Positions 17,789 through 26,813 are shown, numbered from the stretch's first letter. The stretch is DNA of 64,000 nucleotides from CBDDFQ01 sp965227035 (GCA_965227035.1 OZ245724.1:2852001-2916000), one strand, 5' to 3'. Notes: generated by a model from the letters alone, not told the origin. Program-made: numbers and translations.

Positions 17789-18265
17789 ATGTCCAACACT
17801 CTCACGAACACCGTGCGCCACGACCCCGACGCGGTGCCGCGCTCGATGCTGCTGGCGCTCGGCGCCCTGGTACTACTCACGCTGCTGAGCGTGATCTTCG
17901 TGCGATTCACCGGCGTGGGTCTCGTGAAGACGCCCGATGCGCCTGCCGTCAGCGTGCGCGAGTTCCGCTTCGTGGATAAGCCCGATGGCAGCATCGCCGT
18001 GCTGGACGCCAGCCTGAACCGCGTCGTGGAAACCGTTGCGCCCGGCACCAACGGCTTTCTGCGCGGCACCATGCGCGGGCTGGCACGCGAGCGCAACAGA
18101 CGCGGCATCGGACAAGAGATTCCGTTCCAGATGATCGGTCGCGCCGACGGCAAGCTCACGCTGGAAGATCCGGCCACCGGGCGGCGTGTCGATCTGGGCT
18201 CCTTCGGCCCCACCAACGCGGCCGTCTTCGCGCACATCATGAGCAACTCAATGGCCGCGCGCTGA
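17789..18265 (+). CDS. puhC: Photosynthetic complex assembly protein PuhC
   Basis: A 158-residue protein with one membrane helix at about 22-42 and a periplasmic domain. It contains family features REFRFVDKPDGSIAVLD and GTNGFLRGTMRGLARERNR. PuhC is needed for normal LH1-reaction-centre core amounts in Rhodobacter. It is preceded by AGGAG (17776-17780) and sits 15 bases after puhB. Confidence 0.92.
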   Translation: MSNTLTNTVRHDPDAVPRSMLLALGALVLLTLLSVIFVRFTGVGLVKTPDAPAVSVREFRFVDKPDGSIAVLDASLNRVVETVAPGTNGFLRGTMRGLARERNRRGIGQEIPFQMIGRADGKLTLEDPATGRRVDLGSFGPTNAAVFAHIMSNSMAAR

Positions 18266-18327
18266 CTGCCGCCCGTTCCGATTCTTAATGTTCTCGCGCT
18301 TCGAACAAATTCCGAAAGAGGTTTTCC

Positions 18328-19404
18328 ATGCAGACGCTTGCAGCCATACCCGGTGAAACCGCTTCACTCAATGTCTCTACCGCGACAGCGCTTCAGGACA
18401 CGGTGCTGACGCCGCGCTTCTACACGACCGATTTCGCGGCCATGGACAAGATCGATGTCGATTCGATACGGCCCCAATGGCAAGCCTTGATGGACGAGTT
18501 CCGCGCCGACAACAACACCGACCACTTCCAGCGCCCGGAAGACATGGCCGGCAACTACTCGCAGATGCCCGACGCGCTCTACAAGGAGTTTTCCGACTTC
18601 CTGGTGAGCTCGATCACGTCGGAGTTCTCGGGCTGCGTGCTCTACGCCGAGATCAAAAAGCGCGTGAGCAACCCCGACATGAAAGAGTTGTTCGGCTACA
18701 TGGCGCGCGACGAGAGCCGTCATGCAGGCTTCATCAACCAGTGGCTCAAGGACTTCGGCATCGGAGTGGATCTCGGCTTCCTGGCGCGCGCTAAAAAGTA
18801 CACCTACTTCCGGCCGAAATTCATCTTCTATGCGACCTACCTGTCCGAGAAGATCGGCTATGCCCGCTACATCGCCATTTACCGTCAGGTCGAGAAGCAC
18901 CCTGAGTTGTGCTTCCATCCGATCTTCAAATGGTTCGAACTCTGGTGCAACGACGAATTCCGGCACGGAGAGGCGTTTGCGCTGCTGCTGCGCGCCAACC
19001 CGCATCTGCTCAAGGGCGTGAACAAGCTCTGGATCCGCTTCTTCGTGTTGGCAGTGTTCGCCACCATGTACGTGCGAGACCACCAGCGCCCCGAGATGCA
19101 CGCCGCCATGGGACTGGACGCGACCGAATACGACTTCACGGTGTTCCGAATCACCTCCGAGATCACCAAGCAGGTGTTCCCGCTCACGCTCGACCTCGAC
19201 GCGCCGGCCTTCCGCGCCGGCCTAGAGCGCCTGCGCCGCATCTCGATAGCCACCGAGGCGGCCAAGGCGCGCGGTGGCATCGGCGGTGCGCTGCAGAGGG
19301 CAGGTCTTGCGGTCCAGGCCGGCGTTACCTTCGTCCGGCTTTACACGCTGCGGGCCAAGCCAAATGCGCTGCCGGCCGATGCGCGACTGAAGCCCACGTG
19401 GTAG
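18328..19404 (+). CDS. acsF: Aerobic Mg-protoporphyrin IX monomethyl ester cyclase
   Basis: A diiron oxidative cyclase (358 residues) that forms ring E using O2. Diiron ligand motifs are visible: Glu108 in YAEIKK, DESRHA at 128-133 and DEFRHGEAF around 209-217. It is preceded by AAAGAGG. It lies between puhC and puhE, the usual place in betaproteobacterial clusters. No bchE (anaerobic cyclase) occurs in the window, so isocyclic ring formation as encoded here depends on oxygen. Confidence 0.97.
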   Translation: MQTLAAIPGETASLNVSTATALQDTVLTPRFYTTDFAAMDKIDVDSIRPQWQALMDEFRADNNTDHFQRPEDMAGNYSQMPDALYKEFSDFLVSSITSEFSGCVLYAEIKKRVSNPDMKELFGYMARDESRHAGFINQWLKDFGIGVDLGFLARAKKYTYFRPKFIFYATYLSEKIGYARYIAIYRQVEKHPELCFHPIFKWFELWCNDEFRHGEAFALLLRANPHLLKGVNKLWIRFFVLAVFATMYVRDHQRPEMHAAMGLDATEYDFTVFRITSEITKQVFPLTLDLDAPAFRAGLERLRRISIATEAAKARGGIGGALQRAGLAVQAGVTFVRLYTLRAKPNALPADARLKPTW

Positions 19405-19410
19405 GTGCAG

Positions 19411-20202
19411 ATGTCACAGTACGTGCTGCCGGTCCTGTACACGCTGTTCGTGTGGTGGTTCAGCACAGGCGTGATCCTGTACCTGAACGGCCTGCCGCGC
19501 TGGACCTATAAATGGACGATGGGCGCGATCACGTTGCTGCTGGCGCTGGCGCTGGTCGGGCTGTACACCACCCGAAACGACACTCGCGTGAGCGGCGTCT
19601 ATCTGGCGTTCACCTGCGCGCTCGTAGTCTGGGCCTGGCAGGAGGTAGCCTTTCTGCTCGGTTTCGTGACCGGCCCGCGACGGCTGCCCTGTCCGCCCGA
19701 GGCGCGCGGCTGGCGGCGCGCGGGATTTGCACTGCAGACCCTGCTGCACCACGAGTTCGCGCTGATAGTGCTCGGCGCGGCGGTCGTGTGCCTGACCTGG
19801 GGCGGCAGCAACATGGCCGGGCTTTTCACTTTCGCGATCTTCTGGGTCATGCGCCAAAGCGCCAAGCTCAATGTGTTCCTAGGCGTGCGCAATCTCAGCG
19901 AGAACTTTCTTCCGCTGCATCTCAAATACCTGCAGACCTATTTCACGCGCAGACCCATGAACTCGCTGTTCCCGGTGTCGGTCGTGGTATCGACCTGGAT
20001 GGCGGTGCTGATCTGGCAGGGAGCGACCGCAGAAGGCGTGAGCGCTTTCGATGCCACGCTGCTTACATTTGCCGGAACGCTGCTGTCTCTGGCGATCCTC
20101 GAACACTGGTTCATGGTGCTGCCGCTGCCTTCCGAAGCGCTATGGGCATGGGGAATGCGTTCCCGCAAGGCCGGCGCACGCGAATCGCCAACCAAGGGTT
20201 AG
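19411..20202 (+). CDS. puhE: Putative photosynthetic complex assembly protein PuhE
   Basis: A 263-residue membrane protein with about seven hydrophobic segments, and the conserved stretch FWVMRQSAKLNVFLGVRN in the middle. PuhE/DUF3623 proteins are found only in photosynthesis clusters, usually near puhA-C; the molecular role is not firmly known. The ATG at 19411 is preferred; a GTG two codons earlier (19405), directly after the acsF stop, is also possible. Confidence 0.88.
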   Translation: MSQYVLPVLYTLFVWWFSTGVILYLNGLPRWTYKWTMGAITLLLALALVGLYTTRNDTRVSGVYLAFTCALVVWAWQEVAFLLGFVTGPRRLPCPPEARGWRRAGFALQTLLHHEFALIVLGAAVVCLTWGGSNMAGLFTFAIFWVMRQSAKLNVFLGVRNLSENFLPLHLKYLQTYFTRRPMNSLFPVSVVVSTWMAVLIWQGATAEGVSAFDATLLTFAGTLLSLAILEHWFMVLPLPSEALWAWGMRSRKAGARESPTKG

Positions 20203-20269
20203 ACACATGGCGCGCGGTGAAATACCTTCCTAAAATGTTCTATTACCTAATGGTGGAAGGATTTGCATC

Positions 20270-21667
20270 GTGACCCCTCCCCGCGGCGGCCTCCCCGATC
20301 TCGGCGCATTGGCCGGATTGGCGCCCGAGCTCGCCAAGACATTCGTTTCCCTGTCCAGCGACATTGCGCTGGTGATCGATCGCGGCGGAATCATCCGCGA
20401 GGTCGCGCAGGGTGACGTCAACCCACTGGTGCCCGCTGCCTACGATTGGGTAGGACGCCACTGGGTAGACACGGTCAGCGGAGACACACGCGGCAAGATC
20501 GAAAACCTGCTGCAGGAGGTCGCGAGCACCGGAATCGGCCGCCGACGCGAGGTCACCCATCCCCTGCAGGCTGGTGCCAGCATTCCGGTTGCTTACTCGG
20601 CAGTACGTTTCGGTATGGACGGGCCGGTGTTGGCCACTGGTCGCGATCTGCGTGCAATCGTGGCCATTCAGCAGCGTTTTCTGGAATCGCAGCAGGAAAT
20701 GGAACTCGGCTATTGGCAGGCTCGCCAGTCCGAAACGCGCTACCGACTTCTGTTCCAGGTTGCGACCGACGCGGTACTCGTGGTCGACGCGCAATCCCTT
20801 TGTATCCTCGAATCCAACCGTGCCGCTTCCGAAATGTTCGACCTCACCAGCGAGCAACTGCTGCAGCGTCCGCTGCCGCTCGGCTTCGCGGAACGGTCGC
20901 GAGCAAAGGTCAATGCCCTGCTGGAGACCGCGCGGTCCAGCGGCCAAAGCGGCGAGATCCGGGCCCAGCTGCTGGGAAAGGTCACGCAGACCAGCGTGTC
21001 GGCAACTCCGTTTCGCGCCGAAGACACCATGCGACTGCTGGTTCGCGTGCGGTCGTTCGACGAGTCCGAACTGTCGGCCGCGCTCAGCGACACGCTCGCG
21101 CGTCTGGTCGACGACATCAGCGACGGCGTGGTCGTCACCGACTCGAGCGGCCGAATCAGGATGGCCAACCCCGCCTTCCTGCGGCTCGTGCAACTCAACA
21201 GCGAGGAAGAGGTCCGAGGCCAGTCGATCATGGACTGGCTGGGCATGGACGAAGGGCTGCTCACCACGGTGTTGCCGCAAGTTCGGCGCGACGGTCTCAT
21301 CCGAAAGATTCCGTCATGGATCAAGGTCGCGCATGCGGCAGTGGCCCGTGTCGAGCTCTCTGCCACGCTACTGACCGAAGGCGACCAGGAATGCATCGGC
21401 TTCACGATTCATCGGGTCGAGGTTCTGCGAGATCTCGACCGGTCGCCTTACGAGCTCAACCTGGCAATCCAGCAGTTGACCGCGCAGGTCGGTAAGGTGC
21501 CTCTGCCGGCGCTGATGCAGCAGGTCGCCGAGATGGCGGAGCGTCATCTGGTGCGCACCGCCCTGATGAATGCCACCAACGACACCGCTGGCGCCGCGAC
21601 AGCGCTCGGCATCAGCCACGATGACCTGTTGGAGCGCATGCAGCGCCTGGGCGAAAGAGCCAATTGA
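20270..21667 (+). CDS. PpsR-like paralogue (PpsR2 type) with atypical HTH
   Basis: A 465-residue PpsR homologue with an N-terminal PAS-like region, a Gln-rich linker (IVAIQQRFLESQQ...) and two more PAS domains. The C-terminal HTH (437-461) is unlike true PpsR: the recognition helix reads SHDDLLERMQRLG where PpsR has SRQSLYVKLRRYG, and the redox cysteine is replaced by Leu (ERHLVRTAL). The GTG at 20270 follows GGAAGG at 9 bases. The stop overlaps the bacteriophytochrome ATG. PpsR2-bacteriophytochrome pairs are known in Bradyrhizobium and Rhodopseudomonas. Whether this copy binds DNA is doubtful; it may act by binding PpsR. Confidence 0.85.
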   Translation: MTPPRGGLPDLGALAGLAPELAKTFVSLSSDIALVIDRGGIIREVAQGDVNPLVPAAYDWVGRHWVDTVSGDTRGKIENLLQEVASTGIGRRREVTHPLQAGASIPVAYSAVRFGMDGPVLATGRDLRAIVAIQQRFLESQQEMELGYWQARQSETRYRLLFQVATDAVLVVDAQSLCILESNRAASEMFDLTSEQLLQRPLPLGFAERSRAKVNALLETARSSGQSGEIRAQLLGKVTQTSVSATPFRAEDTMRLLVRVRSFDESELSAALSDTLARLVDDISDGVVVTDSSGRIRMANPAFLRLVQLNSEEEVRGQSIMDWLGMDEGLLTTVLPQVRRDGLIRKIPSWIKVAHAAVARVELSATLLTEGDQECIGFTIHRVEVLRDLDRSPYELNLAIQQLTAQVGKVPLPALMQQVAEMAERHLVRTALMNATNDTAGAATALGISHDDLLERMQRLGERAN

Positions 21668-23859
21668 TGTCGGTGAGTCCTGCATTCGGCCAAGCAGACC
21701 TCACCAATTGCGAGCGTGAGCTCATTCATCTTGCTGGTTCGGTACAGCCGCATGGTGTGTTGCTTGCCGTTAGAGAACCCGGCTTCGAGATCATCCAGGC
21801 CAGCGAAAACTGCGAGGCGATGCTCGGCGTTGCCGCCGCCGCGCTGCTGAACCTGCCGGTCGCCCGGCTCGGCGGCGATATCGACCGCTCCTTGCGCCGC
21901 ATGGCGGCACAGGGCGCACTGCCCGACCCCGAGGCGCTGCGATGCCGGATCGATATCGACGGTCGCACCTGTGAATTCGAAGGGGTGATGCACCGCATCC
22001 CCTGTAACGTGCTGCTGGTCGAACTCGAGCCAGTCGACTTCAGAATTGGAGACGGCATCGGCGTCGAAACAGTTCACCTGCCCAGCAGCAAGCTGCACGA
22101 GTTGCTCGGCGAGGCGGTTCAGCAGATGAGCGGAGCGTCGACGGTGAGCACGCTTGCCGACGTCGTGGTCAAGACCTGCCGCCACATGACGGGCTACGAC
22201 CGGGTCATGGTCTACAAGTTCGACCCCGACGGACACGGAAAGATCATTGCAGAGGCGCGCGACCCGCGGCTCGACTCCCTCCTTGGCCATCACTATCCGT
22301 CGTCGGACATTCCTCAGCGCGCGCGGGATCTGTACCTGCGCACGCGCCTTCGGGTGCTGGTAGACGTTGACTACGTGGCCTCACCGCTGGTGCCACGGCA
22401 GCTGCCGGGTACCGACGAAGAACTCGACATGTCGCTGTGTCACCTGCGCAGCATGTCGCCACTGCATCTGCAGTATCTGAAGAACATGGGCGTGTCGGCC
22501 ACGCTAGTGGTGTCGCTGGTGCGTGAGGGTCGGCTTTGGGGTCTCATTGCATGCCACCACTACAGCCCCCGCAACCTGCGCTTCGCTGTGCGAGCAGCCG
22601 CCGATCTGCTGGCCGAAGTGGCCTCGACTCGCATCGCAGCAATCGAGAATTACGCTCATGCGCAGGTCGCCATTCAGGTGCGAAGGCTCGAGCAGCGACT
22701 GGTCGAAGCAACATCCACCGAGGGCGATTGGCGCGTGGCGCTGTTCCGCAACTCGCGCACCATGCTGCAGCCGCTCGATGCCACCGGCGCCGCGCTGTTC
22801 TACGAAGGCGAATTGCTGACGGCCGGCGAAACTCCGAGCCGTGCAGAGATGAACGAGCTCATGCACTGGATCGACGACAAGCCGTTCGACGGCCTGTTCC
22901 ATTGCTCGTCGGTCGAGCGTGCCAATCCGGCCCTCGATGCGCTGACGCCCACGGCGAGTGGCGTGGTGGCGGTCAAACTGTCGGCGTCGCGTCCCGACTA
23001 CCTCATGTGGTTTCGCAAGGAACAGCTGTCCACCGTGACCTGGGCGGGCGATCCGACCAAGCCGGTCGTCGACAACGATCCGATGAAGCTGTCGCCACGG
23101 CGCTCGTTCGCCGCTTGGTCGGAAATCGTGCGCGGCACTGCCGTGCCCTGGTCGGCCACCGAGCTTGCTCTGGCGCGGGCGCTGGGCGCTGCGTTGGTGG
23201 ACATCATTGCGCAGGTCAACGCCGTGCGCCTACTCATCGCCGAGCATCAGCTGGCACAGATCCGCAGTACGGTGTCGGAGTCGAACGAACCGGTGCTGAT
23301 CGCCAATGGCGGCGGCGGCATTCTTTTCGCGAACCGGTGTTTCTTCAAACTCGTCGGTCGTTCCTTCGATGACGCGACCCCGCAGGGTGACGCTGCAAAT
23401 CTCTTCACCCGCCCCGACCTGGTGAGCAAGATCCTGGCGTCGATCGCGAAGGAGCGTCGGCCATGGCGCGGCGAGCTGGCACTCGATCTTGGGAACGGCA
23501 AGAGCCTGCCGGTGTCCCTGCGCGCGGAGCTTGTGCCGGCACGTGACGGCTCGGTGCTGGGCTATTTCATGATCCTCAACGACCTTACCGACACGCAACG
23601 CGCTGCGGCCGCGAGGCGCAATCTCGAGTCGTCGTTGTCGAACGCATTCTCGAGTCGCGAAACAACGGACGGTGCGGCGGTCGACGATATCGTGACGCAC
23701 GATGTTTTCGGCGCGATCATGTCCAACGCCAGCTCGGCGGCAATGGACATCGCCGACGGCAATGTGGGGTCGACGGTGGTTCCTCTGCTGGAGGAAATCG
23801 AGGCCTCGACCCGGCGGGCCGCCGCCCTCTACACCCGAGTCAAAGCCTTCAGCGGCTGA
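21667..23859 (+). CDS. bphP: Bacteriophytochrome without histidine kinase domain
   Basis: A red/far-red photoreceptor of 730 residues. Domain order: PAS with the biliverdin-binding Cys15 (LTNCERE); GAF (about 140-325) with PSSDIP at 211-216 and His260/His267; PHY (about 340-520) with tongue motif PRRSF at 477-481; then a PAS domain (about 530-645) and an 80-residue helical end resembling a bare dimerisation bundle. There is no ATP-binding domain, as in the R. palustris/Bradyrhizobium proteins that control PpsR2 by direct binding. The ATG at 21667 overlaps the ppsR2-like stop. Confidence 0.93.
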   Translation: MSVSPAFGQADLTNCERELIHLAGSVQPHGVLLAVREPGFEIIQASENCEAMLGVAAAALLNLPVARLGGDIDRSLRRMAAQGALPDPEALRCRIDIDGRTCEFEGVMHRIPCNVLLVELEPVDFRIGDGIGVETVHLPSSKLHELLGEAVQQMSGASTVSTLADVVVKTCRHMTGYDRVMVYKFDPDGHGKIIAEARDPRLDSLLGHHYPSSDIPQRARDLYLRTRLRVLVDVDYVASPLVPRQLPGTDEELDMSLCHLRSMSPLHLQYLKNMGVSATLVVSLVREGRLWGLIACHHYSPRNLRFAVRAAADLLAEVASTRIAAIENYAHAQVAIQVRRLEQRLVEATSTEGDWRVALFRNSRTMLQPLDATGAALFYEGELLTAGETPSRAEMNELMHWIDDKPFDGLFHCSSVERANPALDALTPTASGVVAVKLSASRPDYLMWFRKEQLSTVTWAGDPTKPVVDNDPMKLSPRRSFAAWSEIVRGTAVPWSATELALARALGAALVDIIAQVNAVRLLIAEHQLAQIRSTVSESNEPVLIANGGGGILFANRCFFKLVGRSFDDATPQGDAANLFTRPDLVSKILASIAKERRPWRGELALDLGNGKSLPVSLRAELVPARDGSVLGYFMILNDLTDTQRAAAARRNLESSLSNAFSSRETTDGAAVDDIVTHDVFGAIMSNASSAAMDIADGNVGSTVVPLLEEIEASTRRAAALYTRVKAFSG

Positions 23860-23901
23860 GGCAATCGGTGCATAGCTGCATAGCTGCCTAGCTCCGCAGC
23901 T

Positions 23902-24648
23902 TCACACCTTCGGAGGAATCGTTTCCGAGGGTGACAGGCCGGTCGCCAGTTCATCGAACAACTCTCCGTGCAGCTCGAACGCGCTTCGCGCTTCTTCGAC
24001 TATCGCAAGCCGCTCCTGTTCATTCACTGGCAAGCGTTCAAGGGCGTCACGATAGGCTCGCTTGAGCCCTGCGGTCGCCGCAGCGTCGCCGAAATCGTAG
24101 AAAGCGGTGCCACCCCCCGATTCCAGCTGAAGACTGTCGCGCACGATGCGCGACAGCATCTGCCCGCCGCTCAAGTCGCCGAGGTAGCGCACATAGCTGT
24201 GCGCCGCTAGCAGGAAGGCCTGGCCACCATCTAATTCGTCTGATTCGTCTGATTCGTCTGATTCGTCTGATTCGTCTGATTCGTCGAGTTCGGCCAGTCG
24301 CGCCACGTAGCGCTCGGTGGCCGGCTGCAAGGGCAGCGCATGCTGCCAGTCGTTGCCGTACAGCGTGTCCAGATCCTGACGTAGGCCGGGTTCCCGCCAT
24401 AGGCCGGGCAACAACAAAGGCGCGATCTGGGGGTTGTCCGCATGGCGAAGCATTGCCGGCTCCAGCGCGGCGTAGATCGCATGAAAGTTGCGCAGCATGG
24501 CGCAATAGGAGTCACGCTGCATCCTGCCGCGCAACAGCACCCCCATGAACGTGCTGCGCTCCACCTGGGTATGCAGCGTGCGGGTTTCCGACCGCAGCGA
24601 TTCCGAAAGATCTTGCGCCAATCCAAACCCTCCATGACTGTTCGACAT
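23902..24648 (-). CDS. Heme oxygenase (biliverdin producer for BphP)
   Basis: HO-1-fold heme oxygenase (248 residues) that opens heme to biliverdin, the bacteriophytochrome chromophore. The proximal His is His26 (RTLHTQVE) and the distal helix signature LGDLSGGQ is at 156-163. Residues 122-138 are an acidic Glu-Ser-Asp tandem repeat encoded by 9-base units, inserted in the loop before the distal helix. The gene is convergent with bphP but follows pufC in the same direction after 57 bases, so it may be transcribed from the puf unit. Typical members lack the acidic repeat and are about 200-220 residues. Confidence 0.93.
   Translation of the reverse strand: MSNSHGGFGLAQDLSESLRSETRTLHTQVERSTFMGVLLRGRMQRDSYCAMLRNFHAIYAALEPAMLRHADNPQIAPLLLPGLWREPGLRQDLDTLYGNDWQHALPLQPATERYVARLAELDESDESDESDESDESDELDGGQAFLLAAHSYVRYLGDLSGGQMLSRIVRDSLQLESGGGTAFYDFGDAAATAGLKRAYRDALERLPVNEQERLAIVEEARSAFELHGELFDELATGLSPSETIPPKV
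24234..24285 (-). repeat. 9-bp in-frame tandem repeat in heme oxygenase
   Basis: Five exact copies of ATTCGTCTG (24234-24278) and a partial sixth (ATTCGTC to 24285). On the coding strand this reads as repeated Glu-Ser-Asp. The unit is a multiple of three, so slippage would change loop length without a frameshift. Confidence 0.95.
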
Positions 24649-24657
24649 GGACCCTAT

Positions 24658-24692
24658 GTTCGCATGCCGCCGAAGTCGGCGGGCATGCGAAC
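24658..24692 (-). terminator. Long hairpin between pufC and heme oxygenase
   Basis: The inverted arms 24658-24673 and 24676-24692 pair over 16 bp with one bulged C and a 2-base loop. It starts 14 bases after the pufC stop and ends just before the heme oxygenase ATG. No U-run follows on the minus strand, so it may be a partial terminator or an mRNA 3' stabiliser that allows some read-through rather than a full stop. Confidence 0.6.
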
Positions 24693-24705
24693 AGGTGGCT
24701 GGTCT

Positions 24706-25815
24706 TCAACCCCCAGTCTTGGGCGCCGCCGGTGAAGCACTGGCAGCAGCAGCCGCGGCAGCGGCCGATGCTGCGGCTTCAGGGGCAGCCGACGAACCGA
24801 TCACCGCGCGGACTTTGGCAAGCTCGGGATGGTTGGGCAGCATGCTCGCGCCGTAGAGCGGTTTGAACGCGCCCTGATGGCAGGTGGCGCAATTGATCTT
24901 CAGCGGGTCTCCTTCAGGCCCGAGCCTTGTGGCCGGCAGTACCGAAGTGAGCGATTCGACGTACTGCTCGTTCAGGTTCCGCGTCATCCGGATGCCGTAC
25001 CAGGCTGTCGCGCGTTGCGGCGAGCTCGTCTCCCAGTCGGCGAACGAACGGGTGTTGTGGCAATAGGTGCAATTGACACCAAGCGACTGCGACATGTGCA
25101 TCATCAGCCCGTAGGTCCACTCGGTTTGCTTGATGGACTTGCGGTTGCCGTTCGGCAGCGCGGTGCCCCCGACCACGCGAATGTCGGCGTCCTTCGCCAG
25201 GAATGGCGTGAACGGGTCGTAAGGCAAGGAAGCCATTCCTACGCTCGGAGCCGGCATATTCTGCCCGGCCTTGTTGCCCGCGTAGTTCGCGTTCTGGGGC
25301 TTGGCAGGTGCCGTGGTCCAGACGTTGGCTGGCACCGGCTGCCCGCGATGGCAGGTGTAGCAGGTCACGCCGGTATCGGCCACGTGGGCTTTCCAGTCGG
25401 CGTTGATGTGCTGGGTCATCTGCAGCATTCGCCGCGCCACCACCTTGGTGTACTTGTCGTCCAGCGCAAGGTTGTTGCCGACGTGGCAATAGGTGCAGCC
25501 CTGTTCGGGCGCCACCCAGGCCGTGATCGACACCATGAGGCGGCTGAATTCACCCACGCTCAAATCGTTCAGCACCTTGACGTTCTGGAACACCTGACCG
25601 GCGGTCGGGCCCACTGCGGGCACCGGCGGCGTGTCTTCGGGCAGCGCGTTCTTCACCGTCTGCGTCTCGAGCGTGCGGGGGTTGTAGACCTGTTCCATGC
25701 CGGTGCCGCGATAGCCCCTCTGCACGGTGTCGATGGGCGGGCGTTCGCAGCCCGCGAGCAGGGCCAGTGCGGCAAGCGCGGCCACCAGGCCCGATCGGTA
25801 GAAAGTGATCATCAT
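24706..25815 (-). CDS. pufC: Tetraheme cytochrome c subunit of the reaction centre
   Basis: A periplasmic, lipid-anchored electron donor to the special pair; 369 residues. It has a lipoprotein signal with LALLAGC (Cys23). Four heme motifs are visible: CTYCH (107-111), CYTCH (152-156), CTYCH (249-253) and CATCH (309-313). The C-terminus is an Ala-rich tail of about 30 residues. The ATG at 25815 overlaps the pufM stop; longer upstream frames lie in pufM. The ccm operon at 40805 would supply its heme attachment. Confidence 0.97.
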   Translation of the reverse strand: MMITFYRSGLVAALAALALLAGCERPPIDTVQRGYRGTGMEQVYNPRTLETQTVKNALPEDTPPVPAVGPTAGQVFQNVKVLNDLSVGEFSRLMVSITAWVAPEQGCTYCHVGNNLALDDKYTKVVARRMLQMTQHINADWKAHVADTGVTCYTCHRGQPVPANVWTTAPAKPQNANYAGNKAGQNMPAPSVGMASLPYDPFTPFLAKDADIRVVGGTALPNGNRKSIKQTEWTYGLMMHMSQSLGVNCTYCHNTRSFADWETSSPQRATAWYGIRMTRNLNEQYVESLTSVLPATRLGPEGDPLKINCATCHQGAFKPLYGASMLPNHPELAKVRAVIGSSAAPEAAASAAAAAAAASASPAAPKTGG

Positions 25816-26795
25816 GGCTTGACCCCTTGAATCAGCGTTGAAGGATCGATGACCGGTGCGAACACAGCCGGATAGATAGGCGCGACGTGATGCTTGACGG
25901 CCCACAGATACCAGTTGTCGACCACGGTTCCGGTCAACAGGATGCCGATGCCGCCGACCAGCGGGCACAGCACTGCGAACCACCAGCCCCAGCGGTGAAT
26001 CGACTCCATCGTTGCGTTGAAACCCATGCACCAGCGCCAGAACAGGGCTGCGCGTTCAGACGCCGTGCCGCGGTCGACGATCTGCTCTATTTCGCGCTCG
26101 CCACCGAAGCGGCTCACCGCGAGGATGGTGGCACCGTGCATCGCGAATAGCAGAGTGGAGCCATAGAGGAACGCGATCGAAAGCATGTGGAACGGGTTGT
26201 AGAACAGGTTGCCGTATCGGATCGAGAACGCAGCCGTCCAGTCGAGATGCGGGAAGATCCCGAACGGGACCGCCTCGCCCCAGCTGCCCATCAGGATGGG
26301 GCGAATGAAGCCAAGCACCAGCATGAGCCAGATCGCAGCGGCGAAGGCCCAGGCCACATGCGTGCCCATGCCGAGCGCACGTGCACGTCGATACATGCGC
26401 ACCCACCAAAGCAGCACGCCCGCCGTCATGAAGAAGCCGGCCATCAGCCACCATCCCCCTTCGTTGAGCGGCGGAAACAGCTTGAGGCCCATGGCCGGCG
26501 ATGGCGGCTCCAGCGCCAGCCACGGCAGTTGCCGGATGAACTGGATCGGGTTCCAGTTGACCGAGGCCAGCATGTTCAGACCGATGATCTCGATCGCTAT
26601 GAAGAAGCACAACGCAGACGCGAGGCCGAACCACCCGAGGTAGATCGGCCCGATCTGCGCATCGCCGATGCGCCCGAGCAGATGCATGTGCAATGCCGGG
26701 CCCTCGCGTTCGTTGTTGCCACGATCCAGCGGGATGCCGGGATAGGAGGGCGCAACCACCTGGACGCGCGTGAAAATGTTCTGATATTCAGCCAT
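25812..26795 (-). CDS. pufM: Reaction-centre M subunit
   Basis: A type II reaction-centre M polypeptide (327 residues) with five transmembrane helices, binding bacteriochlorophylls, bacteriopheophytin, QA and the non-heme iron. It starts MAEYQNIFTRVQV and contains the helix D/E region with LFYNPFHMLSIAFLYGS and HRWGWWFAVL. It follows pufL after 18 bases, and its TGA overlaps the pufC ATG. Confidence 0.98.
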   Translation of the reverse strand: MAEYQNIFTRVQVVAPSYPGIPLDRGNNEREGPALHMHLLGRIGDAQIGPIYLGWFGLASALCFFIAIEIIGLNMLASVNWNPIQFIRQLPWLALEPPSPAMGLKLFPPLNEGGWWLMAGFFMTAGVLLWWVRMYRRARALGMGTHVAWAFAAAIWLMLVLGFIRPILMGSWGEAVPFGIFPHLDWTAAFSIRYGNLFYNPFHMLSIAFLYGSTLLFAMHGATILAVSRFGGEREIEQIVDRGTASERAALFWRWCMGFNATMESIHRWGWWFAVLCPLVGGIGILLTGTVVDNWYLWAVKHHVAPIYPAVFAPVIDPSTLIQGVKP

Positions 26796-26813
26796 CGATG
26801 TCTCCTAGGACCT

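Noticed and set aside
23870..23893. Three 8-bp repeats (GCATAGCT, GCATAGCT, GCCTAGCT) between bphP and heme oxygenase
   Set aside because: Short, imperfect and in a 42-base convergent gap; possibly part of a weak terminator but not enough for a call.
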